DNA from: Andrena cerasifolii
Taxonomy: Eukaryota; Arthropoda; Insecta; Hymenoptera; Andrenidae
DNA: 64,000 nt
Direction of reading: 5' to 3'
Assembly: GCF_050908995.1 (NCBI RefSeq)
Contig: NC_135132.1
Location: forward strand, 6,877,001 to 6,941,000
The notes below the pieces were generated by a model that searched no databases, had not been told where the DNA came from, and saw only the letters and a list, made by a program, of their open reading frames with translations. Positions 11,139-23,416 of this stretch are shown here, in pieces. A program made the translations under genes and the position numbers. The first letter of the stretch is position 1, and the number at the start of each line of letters is the position of its first letter.

Positions 11139-11691
11139 TTAACTGCATAATTGTTCCTTTCGATAGCTAATTATGCTAACCTCTTTTCCACGGACACTTA
11201 ACCTCTTTGGCTTCGTACCAAATAATTTTGTGTATTTCAAGTCTCTATTAACTGATACATACCTTTATCAATTTTAAATCCTTCAATTTGGTTCAAAGAT
11301 GGCTTTATCTTGTTTCACACTTATATTTTCTTGAAATCTCTGCAAATACTTCAAATATAATGCATCACAACACCAAACTATCCCGAGAGTCCACAAAATA
11401 TATACTACGTTTATAAATATTAGTATACTACTGTATTACTTCTACTTACTGTAGTTGTGATATTTATGTATTGCTTATACATAATTAATAAAAAATACGG
11501 TATATTAGTATAATTTTATATCACAAAATAACGTTAATTATAATGCTGAGTACAAAACTCTACTATTCAAAATAGGACTCCCGATCCTCACATGAGCGGT
11601 GTTGCCACGTTGTATAGCACGGCTAGTCGGGCTGTGATTCCGTTTATTCACTCGGCTAGCCACCCGCGAGGTGGAGCGGCAGTTTGCGATC
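11139..11691. other. AT-rich intergenic and hyrax promoter
   Basis: AT-rich sequence, probably partly more of the transposon remnant, then the upstream region of hyrax. No gene seen. Confidence 0.4.
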
Positions 11692-14164
11692 ATGGCGGAC
11701 CCGTTGAGCTTGCTGCGCCAATACAATGTTAATAAAAAGGAGATAATCGAACGCGAGAACCAGATAATTTTCGGAGAGTTCTCCTGGCCGAAAAATGTGA
11801 AGACTAACTACCTGACATACGGGTGAGTCCGCGGTCCCCGGATCCACGATTAATCCCCACAGCTGTAACCTTCAATGACTCCATTAGCTCGCTGGACCAA
11901 CTCCCCGCTGCCGCGCGTGAAATGATAAACAATCGAAGGAAATCGCCCACCACCAATCTCGGAACCGATTTGTCCATTTCAAAAGCCTCGAATTTAACGT
12001 CTCGGAAAATGAAAACATTCTCAGCAACCCCCTACCTTTTCCTCCTTGCCTTTCATACCGCTCCAAATTGCGCGCCCTATCTAGGTTTTTTTATATAGTT
12101 ACGAGCTTGTAGATTAAGGAATACCGACCTTATGTTTATGCTTGTAATTCTGTAACGCACAAAATCTTAGAATGTGATTACCCGTAGGTCCGGCAAGGAA
12201 GGAACGCCGAAGGAGTACTACACCCTCGAGTGCCTCTTATTCTTACTCAAGCATGTGCAGCTCACGCATCCGGTGTACGTGCGGCAGGCGGCTGCGGAGA
12301 ATATTCCAGTGGTACGTCGGCCGGACAGGAAAGACTTGCTGGCGTATCTCAACGGGGAGACGGCCACGTCGGCCGCCATAGATAAATCTGCGCCTTTGGA
12401 GATCCCCACGCAGGTGAAGAGGACCGCGGAGGATGGGCTGGAGAGTGGGTCGTCGAAGAAGCCGCGTTACGAAGAGACCCACGTTCAGAAAGTGAAGGAG
12501 CAGCTTGCGGCCAGGCTGGACGCCCCTAAGGAGTCCTCTGTTACGGTGGACAACATCAAGTCTCTTTCAGAGGCGATGTCTGTGGAGAAGATCGCTGCCA
12601 TCAAGGCGAAGCGTCTGGCGAAGAAACGTACGACGATCAAGGAGAACGATGATATCGGGATGGGGTCCGACTTGCGCGTTATCTTAATGGACGTGGACGA
12701 TACTAAGGACATTGTCTCCAGGGAAAGGCAGTGGAGGACGCGCGCGACTATCCTGCAGAGCAGCGGGAAGATATTCGCGAAGAACATATTCGCGATACTT
12801 CAGAGCATCAAAGCCCGCGAGGAGGGCAGGCAGAAGGGTCCGGCTGCTCCGACTCCGATGGTCACCCCTCGCTCGACGCCGATGCGCCCGTTGCCGCAGC
12901 CGGCTGTGTATAATCGTTACGACCAGGAGAGATTCATCAGGCAGAAGGAAGAGACAGAGGGTTTCAAAATCGATACCATGGGTACCTACCACGGCATGAC
13001 CTTGAAATCCGTGACGGAAGGCACCAATCCGGCTGTGAGGAAGCCACCGAGCAACCCTTCCACGACTCCCAGCTCCGGGTTGCTGCCTACGTCCGCGGCC
13101 AAGCTTACTCCTCAGCAAGCGGCGCAGAACAAGCGGCCCAGCAGGACACCCATCATCATCATTCCCAGCGCGAACACGTCGCTGATCACGATGTACAACT
13201 CCAAGGACATACTTCAGGATCTGAAGTACGTCAGCAACGAAGAGAAGCGCTCGCAAGGCAGCAAGCGCGAGAACGAGGTCCTTCTGCAGCGTCGCAAGGA
13301 AGGAGGGCTCACGGTCCCGTACAGGGTGGTGGACAATCCGCAGAAACTCACGAACGCGGACTGGGAAAGGGTTGTCGCTGTATTCGTGATGGGACCGGCT
13401 TGGCAGTTCAAGGGATGGCCCTTCGATGGGAACCCTGTCGAAATCTTCTCGAAAAGTACGGTTATTTCTGGATTAACGACGATTAAGGGCTGTATAATGC
13501 GATTCAGTTCAATGACCTTGGGGTAGCGTTTACGACTGGTTTAGATTCTCGCAATCACTACCGGAATGTAACTCCGGAATACGCGTCGATAATTCAGAAC
13601 CCTAGACGCAAGCACGCTCTGTCGAATGGTCCAACACAAATTCCTGAGGCTGGCCTCGAGGGCTACTGGTAACTCACGAGGCCAGCCTCAGGAAGTAACG
13701 GCTATTGTGACCCAGGCCCCTCTTTCAGTCTAAGGTACCCGGAATTAATTGCTTAGCCGACTTTCCGTACGATTGTTACCTGCGTAGATGCGAAATATGT
13801 TGAAGCTAGTAGACTGTTTTATTTCTCCTTGTATTATTTGCGATGTTTCTGCATTCTAAAGGGTTTCCCGTTGATAATAACAACATTTCTACTTTCACAG
13901 TTTGCGCGTTTCACTTAAAGTACGACGAGATGAGGTTGGACGCGAACGTAGCTCGCTGGGCGGTCACAGTGATCGAATTGAGTCGGACAAAAAGACACTT
14001 GGACCGGGCTGCGCTGATGGTATTCTGGGAACATCTTGACAAGTATGTATTGGACAACGGAGAGATACTAACACGATTTTACAATGTATGACGCGTTACC
14101 TGACTCCGCCCGTTTCAATTTCTGCAGGCATATGATTAAGAACAAGCCACACCTTCGATTTTAA
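11692..14164 (+). CDS. hyx: hyrax / Cdc73 (parafibromin), Paf1 complex subunit
   Basis: Four exons: 11692-11822, 12188-13455, 13901-14042 and 14128-14164, giving 525 residues (human 531). Cdc73 is a nuclear Paf1-complex subunit acting in Pol II elongation, histone modification and beta-catenin signalling. Exon 1 encodes MADPLSLLRQYNVNKKEII. Exon 2 has HPVYVRQAAAENIPVVRRPD, a charged middle with a basic patch, and the start of the C-terminal Ras-like domain (DWERVVAVFVMGPAWQFKGWP). Exon 3 gives AFHLKYDEMRLD...KRHLDRA. The 37-nt terminal exon gives HMIKNKPHLRF, matching the conserved vertebrate C-terminus. Reading through the exon 3 donor (AAGTATGT) instead gives an unrelated tail ending at 14091, which is wrong. 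Three residues between GWP and DG are missing relative to vertebrates. Confidence 0.95.
13641..13694. repeat. perfect 18-bp hairpin in hyrax intron 2
   Basis: TTCCTGAGGCTGGCCTCG at 13641-13658 and its exact inverse at 13677-13694, separated by an 18-nt loop. No protein role; see findings. Confidence 0.85.
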
Positions 14165-14466
14165 ATTGCATTTCGTTGCGAACGATGGAAAGCCATTACT
14201 GGGCGCACGATTTTCGCTGGGAACTGATAGAAGCCTGTACATACTACCAAGGAGAGTAACATCCATGTACATACAAGCATGAAATGCGAGAATATAGCCT
14301 GTGCGACCCTTTCTGAAGGACGTGCCTGTTTGTTAAGCGGTCAGCCACTATTATTAAAGATACAGAGTATGCGGTGTTTGGTACATTCGTAACGTATACG
14401 TACCAAAAAAGAAAAGGGGGAAAAGAAATGTTATTCATGTTTCGTGAAGCGTTTATTAAAAAACCA

Positions 14467-14472
14467 AATAAA
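14467..14472 (+). terminator. polyadenylation signal, hyrax
   Basis: AATAAA about 300 nt past the hyrax stop codon. It is the first good signal downstream on this strand. Confidence 0.5.
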
Positions 14473-15659
14473 GATGAATAAGTAATATCCTGTACACGTT
14501 GTTTCATTCATCTGCGCCCACAGTTTCAACGCTGCGACGGGGCTGTTCAGGGACGAGACTTGAAGATCTCCAGGAATGGGATTACGTTTCTCGGCACGGT
14601 GTCAAGTCCCTTGGAATTCGAAGCACGACGGGGGCTCCCTAGGGGAGCCGCGGTGTGGTTTTCTCTGCCGAAAACCGTAGCCAAAGCAAACCGCTTCCGG
14701 GCATCGACAGTTGCCCGGCGATATACGCTCTGTTTGTACAGACAATCGAATCTTTCTAACTCGATTGCTGCCGCTCTATTAGTTTAACGGCTACGCGATA
14801 GCCGCTTCTGAAACTTTATATCCCGCTTTCGGGAAAAACATTCTCGCTGCGGGAATACACGAGGAAGATATCTCTTTTGTATGCTCAAGGGCTGCGTTAT
14901 TTATCAGGCTGATGTAAATAACGTATAAATAGCCGGGGTATTTATGAGCTTGTCTTTCCTGTCATGCTTTAATAATTATAATCACTTTGCAGCTGGACAT
15001 TTAATTTTCCATTGTGATCTGAGGGTGGTCTGAGACTTAGGATTAATTGCGCACACCTTCGTTCTCCCTCGGACTGCACGCAAGCAATGCCAGGAATATT
15101 GGGACACGAGGACGCAAAGATTGCTGGTAAAAGTGAGGGGAAAAAAAACATGCCAGCGGACCCGCACAAGTTTGACGGTCACCAAGGACTATTCTAACAG
15201 GTTTTGTTTCACGCTCGACGATCAAAGGTCAATTAGCAGCGGGAGAAGCATGGAACAGGAGCAAGTGATGCGTGTGCACGTAGCGCACGCTTCGCTTGGC
15301 CCGACTCGTTGCTCTGAACTTTGAAGATTAAGCTCTGCCGATCACGGGAACTACCTTGCCTGGTATCAGCATCGCGTGGGGCCCGTTCAAGCCCACGTGG
15401 AAATTTCACACACGATAGCGCCAATAACGTTCAAGATTCGTGCATTTAATGGCCTTCGATCGAACCAGCCTTATCTCATTCGCGAATGAAAAATCTTGAT
15501 GCACGCGACAGACACGTGTGGTGTCTGGTCGCACGCGATCGATCCATTCGCGTCGAATATTTCAAGACGAGGGTGGAGGTGGACCAACCTAGCGAAGCTA
15601 GAAGACATCTATCAGGGTGAGAAAACGGTGAAAATCTCCACGAGGTACTTGTCGCTAAC
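14473..15659. other. convergent intergenic, hyrax to Dmrt93B
   Basis: No protein-like frame. It probably contains the 3' UTR of Dmrt93B on the minus strand. Confidence 0.4.
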
Positions 15660-18201
15660 TTAAGGGAACTTGTAGGTGCACTGGGTGCAATTGGGCTGCA
15701 CGCAGGGCAGGACAGGTGGCAGGTGAAGGAAGCTAGGCCTCGGCGGAAGGTGCTCCGCGACCTGGGCGTAGACGTGGTCCCTCAGCTGCTGCTGTACCCC
15801 GGAGTTGAAGTAGTTGTTGTACTGAACGTTCAGGGCCAAGCTCTCCTGGTCGTGTTGGCCGGCGTTCTTCAGGGGCAGCGTGGCGCAGGTCGCTGTGTCT
15901 GGCACGAGGCTCTTCGGGAACTGGTCCGGCACGATGTTGAAGAGGCAGTAGCCATCCCCATAGAGGCTCCTGGACAGGCTGGAGTAGATCGGAGCCAGCA
16001 TTGTGCCCGCGATCTGCTCGCCTGGCCTGGCCTCGCCGATGGCCTGCGGCGGCCTGAAAGCTGAGCCATAGGCGCCAGAGTTGATGCCGAAGCTGTCGCT
16101 GGCGAAGTACTCGATCGCCTTCAGCAGGTCCTGGCCGCACCTCTGCAGCACCAGCTGCAGCACGGACAGCTTCGTGTTGGGGAAAAGGCGCGCCAGGGTC
16201 TCTACAGAGGTCTGCGACACGCTGCTCTCCTTCGCGCTGTCTGGGCTGCTGAATATCGGGCTCTTGTACTTGGGGATGCTCTCGTTGATCGCCTGTGGAG
16301 CAGAGTTTCAGAGAGGGGAAGATAAAGGCAGCTTTAAGACGATATTTGAAACAAATGGGGGATCATGGAGAGGAGGAATTATTTTTTATGATTTTTATTA
16401 GGGAGCCATATTACCCTCCCTTTTGTAAGAGCGCCGAAAATGACATTTTGTCATAATATATGTTAAATTCAATTAAATTATTTTTCTACTGTTTCCACCT
16501 TTTATCACACACAACCCTATTAGTTTACCTACAGTTTTAGCAAAACTTTTAAACGATTTAAATTATGAATCAGATTTTAGGAAGATATATAAAACTGGGG
16601 GGCCATATTACCACCCCTTCCTCTATTTATTTTGTGTGGTGGAATATGCTCCTAAATTAACTCCCTGCGATACCTACCGAAGACTCTTGAGCCTGCCCCT
16701 TGGAAGAAGAGTTCTTGGGGTCCTCGGGCACCTCGGCGTCCTCTTCCTGAGGATTATCAGCCTCCCCGGTGCCGTCCACTGGCTTAGGCTCGGTCACCGA
16801 CATTCCAAAGATCTTCCCCGGCGGTAGTCGACTCAGCTTCTGTCCAGTCGCCACTTTGGCCATCTTGAGGGCTATGGCGTCCTCGGCCGCTTGCTGTCTC
16901 TTCAGGGCCACCTTCGCCGACGCACAACAAGCATGTGAAGCACGCGAGATCCCCGGTCAATGAAAAACGAAGCCGAGACCCTATCATGACTCCGCTCCCA
17001 ATTTATAAATGGACCCACCGCTTAGCCCGATACTGCATATGTGTTTTCTTAGCGTCCAATGTCAATAGAGATACATATGGGACCATTTGGCACGCGTTAT
17101 TCCCGGCTGGACCACCCACTATATCGTTTCACGTCGCCGGGATCATCGAGGAAGCCTGACAGGGGGGCACTCCTTTTAGATTTTACGTCTTCTCGAGGAA
17201 ACAAGGTGAAGTAACCGGACCGCGGGACAGAATGGGGCCTCTGGCCAATCGCTTGGGATACAATTAAACGCCTCTGCTCCGCAGGAAAGACGGCAAGGAA
17301 GAAGCGAGATCTCCAGCCGTAAATCTACAGCTGCCGTCGGCTTTAGGCGCCAAGGTTCTCCCCAGCTATTTCGCGAGTGCGCCGCTGACAAACGTTTGCA
17401 TCGAGCACCGAACGCCACCCTCGGTGGACACAGTATCGAGTGTCATAATGTCTATACAAACAGAAATGAAACGCTACACCGAGCGTTAATGGATTTAATT
17501 CCTGCCCCCGAGCCACCCCTTTGATCGACTTTCCCCCAAGCACCTAGCCGACGGAGGCACAAGTGCGACGAATGAAAGTGAATATCTCTTTGTATTGGCT
17601 CCCTTTGTCGTCGGGGAAAATCATCGATGCGGTTTGCCCGGCGAAACAAAGGGCGATTGGGCGAGGAAGAGTGCGGCACCCCCGGGTGGAAAATAACAGG
17701 GGAGGGGGGGGGGGCGACGAATCGGCAGCGTTAAATATCGAGGGTGATCCGATTGAACGAGGCGCGCGGGAAATTGACCTTTCTTCTATTCCTCTCCACC
17801 TGTTTGCGGCGGAGCAATAGGAGTCGATGAATCTGCACGCCTCGTTAAGCCTGGCCGATGGGTCCGTTGTTTGTTCAACTGTTGCACATGCATCGATACG
17901 TTTTCTACAATTTTTTTCAGTACAGTACAAAGGTGGTAGAACACTTAATCGCAATTACTGGTAGCTATTCGAAGGGATTCTCCCCTCGGAGCCTTACCTG
18001 AGCAGCCATCACCCTCTGCCTCTCCGCTATCAGGGAGCATTTCGGGCAGAGACACTCGCGGTACCGGCACTCCCTTTTGTGGCCCCTCAGCCAGGAGATC
18101 AAGCCGTGGTTCCTGCAGCGGGCACACTTTGGTCTCCTCTGCTTCGTCTCGCCCTCTTCATCCGCGCTCCCCGACTTGCTCTTGCTCTTCCCGCGCAGCA
18201 T
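15660..18201 (-). CDS. Dmrt93B: DM-domain transcription factor, Dmrt93B-like
   Basis: Three exons: 17998-18201, 16678-16911 and 15660-16292, all phase 0, giving 356 residues. It is a DNA-binding regulator of the doublesex/mab-3 family. Exon 1 encodes the DM zinc module (residues about 22-68: RRPKCARCRNHG, RECRYRECLCPKC, ERQRVMAAQ) with the intertwined CCHC/HCCC ligands present. Exon 2 starts VALKRQQAAEDAIALKMA, a continuation of the recognition helix, and contains LSRLPPGKIFGM. Exon 3 carries the DMA domain (about 174-210: SVETLARLFPNTKLSVLQLV) and a Cys-containing tail. The AEDAIAL/LPPG wording favours the Dmrt93B subfamily over Dmrt99B, whose members have QEENEAR here. The exon 2 acceptor (GGCGAAG) is weak. 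A strong acceptor (TCTTCCAG) lies just 5' of the start codon, implying a 5' UTR intron. Confidence 0.88.
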
Positions 18202-20720
18202 CCTCCTGGAAGACCGTTCAGGCGATCGCGGCTGCTTCCCCCATTGAATCCTCCCTGCGACGCGCTGAAGACGGGAGCACCGCGGATTAACAAGTCCTCG
18301 GACGATTGTTGATCTCGCACTGAGCGATCGCCTCTCGGGAAGAGATCTCCGCGGCAGTTTTGGATTCCTCTCCGGCGGTGACGCGATTGGCCCCCCCCGG
18401 AGGAGCGACGCGAGCCGGCTCTACGTGACTCCAGCATCCCCTCTGGAGAAGCGGCAAGACAAACATCCACCGGACCACCCTTCCGCGACGATTGGCTCCG
18501 CGGTGTTTGTTCTTTCGCCAGGTCGCTCCTCCCCGGCGACTTCGCCTCTGGCTACGCGGCCCCGCTGCCGCCGACACTTCGGAGACGGCCGAAGTAACGG
18601 GAGGAGGTCCACGCGGTCGTTGGGAGGCTTGGTGGACGCGAAGAGCAGAACCCGAATCCTCTTCAAGTCCTCGGCTTTGCTTCACCTTAAGAGGGGCTTC
18701 GAAGGTTCCAAACTTAAAAGAAAGAAACAAAAGCGTCAGGGGCGATAGGAATGTGAATAAAAATGAGGGGAACCTAATAAATACTTAGTCAACTAAAAAT
18801 TACAACCCTTACCCCACGCAGAACTGTAACAGACATGTCCTTTCTATTTAAGATCATTAATACTGAAATTAATTCTTCTGTACTGCTGGAACTGATGCGC
18901 CAGAAAAAGGCCACCTTTTATATCCTGCAAATTCAAATCAAAATATAGATTATAAGTTTTCTAGCTCGACTTTTTTTCTGGTAGTACTTCCTCTTTTAAG
19001 GGGTAGTTATTCAGACTATCGTGTCAAGAAAACCCTGTCACTTAACTATGCTTTGTATTAGGCTCCGCCTGTTTATTTTCAGTAATAATAATAACATTAA
19101 GAAACGAGGAATAGTACTCGCGGCGGGGGTGGTCGGGAGCGGTAGTGGCGTGGAAGCAAGAACACCGCGGCTGCCAAGAATCAAGATTGTATAATTCCCA
19201 GTTTAATCTTTTGTCACGAGTACAGATTCGTAGCCGGTTAACGATTCGAGTGGGTAATAAGAATGGAACGAGCCATCGCAACAATAAATCATTCAATCAT
19301 ACTCTCTCTCTCTCCCTCACTCTTGTTTCATTAAATATTCTCTTTTTAAACGCTCTCTCCCGTCGTTCCAAACGCACTCCCGCGAGTATATACCGTGGAA
19401 CGCGCAGCCATGATATGTGATTCCTTCGTTTTCTCCGACAAACGACCGATCAAAGACGGGGCGACTACCCTCGCGACCTCATGGCAATCGAGCTTGTACT
19501 CCTCCCCGACGGATGATACGAATACGCCGCTGATATGATGAATTCGTTGATAAGTTCAATGGCTGTGACTCCCTGCGTCCCCCGCCTTTGACGAACCCGT
19601 GTTTTCTTTACTCCGTTAATCCTTAAAAACTCCTCCTTTCGCGTATCGATCTGCAGGAAGCGAGGCTGGCAAGCATGCTCGGCGGTGATGGTCGTTACAA
19701 TCCGTCGTCTTCTCTCGTCGCGGACCAACGAGGACACGGGTTAAGAGAAGTGTGTGTTCGGTTTTTCCTTTTTCATTTTTAAAATCGATCACTTAACAAC
19801 AAGCTTAAGCCTAAGTAAACTCCATAAATAACGGACAACGTAATTTCTGGCACGGACGACCCCTCTCCCCCTCCCTCCCCCGGCCGGGAGCCGTTTACCC
19901 GAGGACCAGGACGAGTCGACGCTGCTTCGCCTCCGAAGCACCGAGGCGGACGCGATCGCGATCCACCAATCCGCTCCCCAGCGATCAGAGGCTTCGGGAA
20001 CGTCGCCCGCTGGGCCTCGAGTAACCCCGGCACCGAAATATCATTGTACACCGGACGTTTCTGGACACGCAATGAAAAAATACAGCGCTTTCTAATATCG
20101 TTCGAGATCTTCGTGGTCGTGCGTGCCGCGGCTGTCGGTACGCGACGCGATAAAAAAATTGTGCTCTCGATGTTCGGCCCGGCGAGTAGTCAGGCGCTCG
20201 CCGGGCGCGCGGCCGATCTGCCGCTTGCGCGCGATAGATCGCCGCGATGGACGAGGACGAAGCGTTCGCCGGCTGCGCGCGGCCGATCCGGGCGGGAGGG
20301 GCTCCCGTCCGGGCGGCTTGGCGCGAAGCGGGACGTTGAGGTCGGTCGCTGGCGGGCCGTGGCCGCCGGGGGGTAGAAAACGAGGCGGCGTTTCGCGAAA
20401 CCGTGAAGGCGGGCACAAAAGTCCGTAAAAGTTAGAAAAATGGAATTTGCGCGTTGAGAGAGATAAAAAGACGTCGAAAAAGTGGAGGAGGATGCGCCAC
20501 GGCCCCGTCGAGCGGCTCGATTGAAACTTAACGATCGCAGAGGTCTGTGATGGCGCGAGAGGAACCGGAGGTCGATCCGCCGCCGCGCGGAAGAAGCTCA
20601 CGATTCGCCTTGATCACACCGATTGGCCCCGAGAAAAAATCAGAGGATACGCTTTCGTCGATTTCTAACTGGTACGTGTGCGTGTGATATGTGAACGTGT
20701 ATGTTTTTGTGCATTTTGTT

Positions 20721-20772
20721 CTCTTTCTCTGTCACTCTCTCTCTCTCTCTCTCTCTCGCTCTCTCTCTCGCT
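20721..20772. repeat. (CT)n microsatellite
   Basis: Imperfect run of CT units interrupted by single CG steps. Confidence 0.9.
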
Positions 20773-21313
20773 CAGCTTGTCTCCCTTTCGCTCTTCTCTC
20801 AGCATGCCGAGGGTCGATTTCATAAGGTCAGACTCGCCTTTGACTAGACTCTATTTAACCTTGCCTCTAAATATATAACAGTGGATATACGTATATGTAC
20901 ACATACATTCATACACAGATACGCGGGTGCACGTGCGCGCGTCTTTGTGTGCACGCATCAGGTTGCCGAGGAACTCAGGCTTGATGGATTACTAACGTGT
21001 TGTCCCTTTAAAGAACATCGATGGGCTTTTCCATAGGCACGGGCGGCCCTCTAAGGCTGCAATTTTTTCGATAAAGCGGCACCCTGATCGGTTCCGCAAC
21101 AATCTGACGCTGCAACCGAGCGGCGCGGTCTTGTCACGCCTCGACTCGAATATAGAAAATCTTATGTACAATTTACGCCTAGGAGTTACGGTCTCTATCG
21201 AGCTTCAAAGAAATCGCTCCTGTAAAAAGATTCGCACGAGCCAGATCACGGCGACGATCCTGAACGACCTTGCCGGTTTTAGCGCAGCGCCCGAGCTTCC
21301 GTTCAGGGTCCCT

Positions 21314-21450
21314 TAAAGTCGAGTTTCCCAGCCGCGATCGGCGGCCACCGGCGGTCCCACTAGCGCAACGGAGAAACAGATGCATACTTCTCCATAGCGC
21401 TAGTGGGGCCGGCGCCGGCCCCCGATCGCGGCTAGGAAACTCGACCTTTA
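21314..21450. mobile_element. palindromic MITE-like hairpin
   Basis: Arms of about 60 bp. The left starts TTAAAGTCGAGTTTCCCAGC and the right ends CTAGGAAACTCGACCTTTA, with CACTAGCGC/GCGCTAGTG near the centre. A degenerate relative of the right arm lies at about 54880-54990. Confidence 0.65.
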
Positions 21451-23416
21451 GACTCCAGGCGAAGCGAACCTCCGAAGGATGGGTTTGCTCCTCGACCCAA
21501 GTGCGTTTAGGAAGGCGCAAAGCGCGCCGCGGAGTCTAGGGAACCTTCGAGGAACATGAAACCGGCCCACGTTTCGTAGAAAGTGCACGCACGTATCTGT
21601 TTACCAACGATCTTGCCCGCACGCTCAACAATCGCCTAGGATATAGCATGTCCTTCGAAACGAACGTTCCGCAAAACAACCGCTAGCGCTCGGTGGTTCG
21701 TAATAATATTAAATGTAATCGTAATAATCGTAGGGATGACGTTTCAGCACGGTAATTCGTCCCTTAAAGCTATCACGAAGTCGAACGTTGGCCGGGAGTG
21801 GACAGACCCGCGAGACGGATTCCACGCGTGGCGACAAACTGGCTGCAGCCGTGATTCGTTGATAGTCACAAGAGAAAGCAACCGAAGAAGAGTGGTCTGA
21901 ATGCTATCAGCCAGGTGTCGGGGCTTTCATCTGTCCACTCGTGCCTTACAGAAGAAAAGTATCGCGATTCGCGAGGCTGAGAGTTGGGCGAACTGTTGGA
22001 GCTGGTCGGCAGACCTTTCCCAGTAATCCCTCGTCTAGGACAGGGCATCTAGGCGCGCAACACCCGTCTAACGCTTAATGTAGACCGAGGTACCTAGTCT
22101 AGAACGGGATACTTACTCTAGATACCTAGCAGCTACCTAATACCTGGTCTAGGACAAGGTATCTATGCACTAGGGCACCAAGTACCATTCCAATATCTAG
22201 ACACAGTTACTGTCCAGACTAAATGGGAGCATCCGCAGGATCGAGCGACCCTGATAGAGAACGGAAGGTCCTCCGACCGACTCAGCGCCAACGTTGACCC
22301 AAACTGCCTCCGAGCGGAAACCGCCGCGGAAAAGCGAGCCTCTCGCGACGATCCCCTCTAATTAGCGTCTCCTCGCGGGCACTGGCGCGCCCGCGGTCTA
22401 CGTGTGCACGGCGCACAGAAGGGGGACACTAAAATCTGGGTCAGAACGCGGGAAACGCGTGTGCCTAATGAACCTGTGTACGTGAGCCTTCGTGCAGGCG
22501 TGTATCTGTGTGTTCTGCGCGCCAGTGTGCGTGTGCGTGTGTCTCTGTGTGTTTCCGACGAGTAATAGATCCTAATTAGCGTCGTTAAAAAAACCTTACA
22601 ACTATTCAACAAAAACCAATCTCGTAACAACTTTTATCTAGCTTCGTCGTTTCTCGCTCGCCTGTTCGCCACTCGTTCCCCCGTTTCCGCGGCCAGCTCG
22701 CCGGTTCCCCTCGCGAGGAGCAGCGCGACATAACCCTACTAGCCGCGAAGATTTTCGTGAAAGAGCGAGAGGATCGTTGAACGTGCTCGGCGTCCCTCCT
22801 TATTAGATACGTGGTCGACTTTGTACTGGTTGCTCTTTCAGGAAAATCCACTGGTTCGTCGGCCGCGAGATGGGCGATCGGATTGGCCGATCTCCGCTGG
22901 GAACGGTCGCGCCACTAGCGTTCGTCAAGCTCGGGACAGCTGGGACGACGCGAAAATGGCCGACGCGATCTGCCGTTTGCGATCGGGCCGTACGCGTGCG
23001 GGACGAACGATCGCCGTTGGTCTCGTGGAACCTAGGAAGCGGACCGAGTACATCGCTCTGTATCAAAATTAAAAAATCTATCGACAGTATAGAGTACGTT
23101 TCGGTTAGAAAGAGGTGTACCGGGTGCTTCTAATGCTCCATGCTGGGTCCTCCAGCGACAACAATGGGCTTCCCCCGCCATTGTTGAGGGGTTCCGAGCC
23201 GTAAGAGCAACCTTCGTAACGATTAAGGAGCATCGGATGCACTCTGTCGCGGCTACCCGAGGTCCTCCTACTCTATCCAGCGATTACACCGAGACCAGGA
23301 TGGACAACGCCACGTGGGGTCTGAAGAACGAGCGACGAACGTTGCCGGTGTCGAGTACAGGGAGTAGTGAACGCCGCCTGGCCGACGCCCTGGCGATTAT
23401 GGATCCTCACTACCAG

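Larger units (their letters stand above)
18202..23416. other. gene-poor region between Dmrt93B and Diras2
   Basis: Long GC-rich and CpG-rich stretch upstream of Dmrt93B and downstream of Diras2. It probably holds Dmrt93B 5' UTR/promoter (18.2-20.6 kb) and Diras2 3' UTR. Overlapping frames on both strands at 18.3-20.6 kb look like composition artefacts with no family resemblance. Contains a CT microsatellite (20721-20772), a hairpin (21314-21450) and degenerate repeats at 22.0-22.2 kb. Confidence 0.4.

Noticed and set aside
12684..13256. 190-codon minus-strand frame antisense to hyrax
   Set aside because: Mirror frame of a GC-rich coding exon with Arg-rich low-information translation. No family resemblance.
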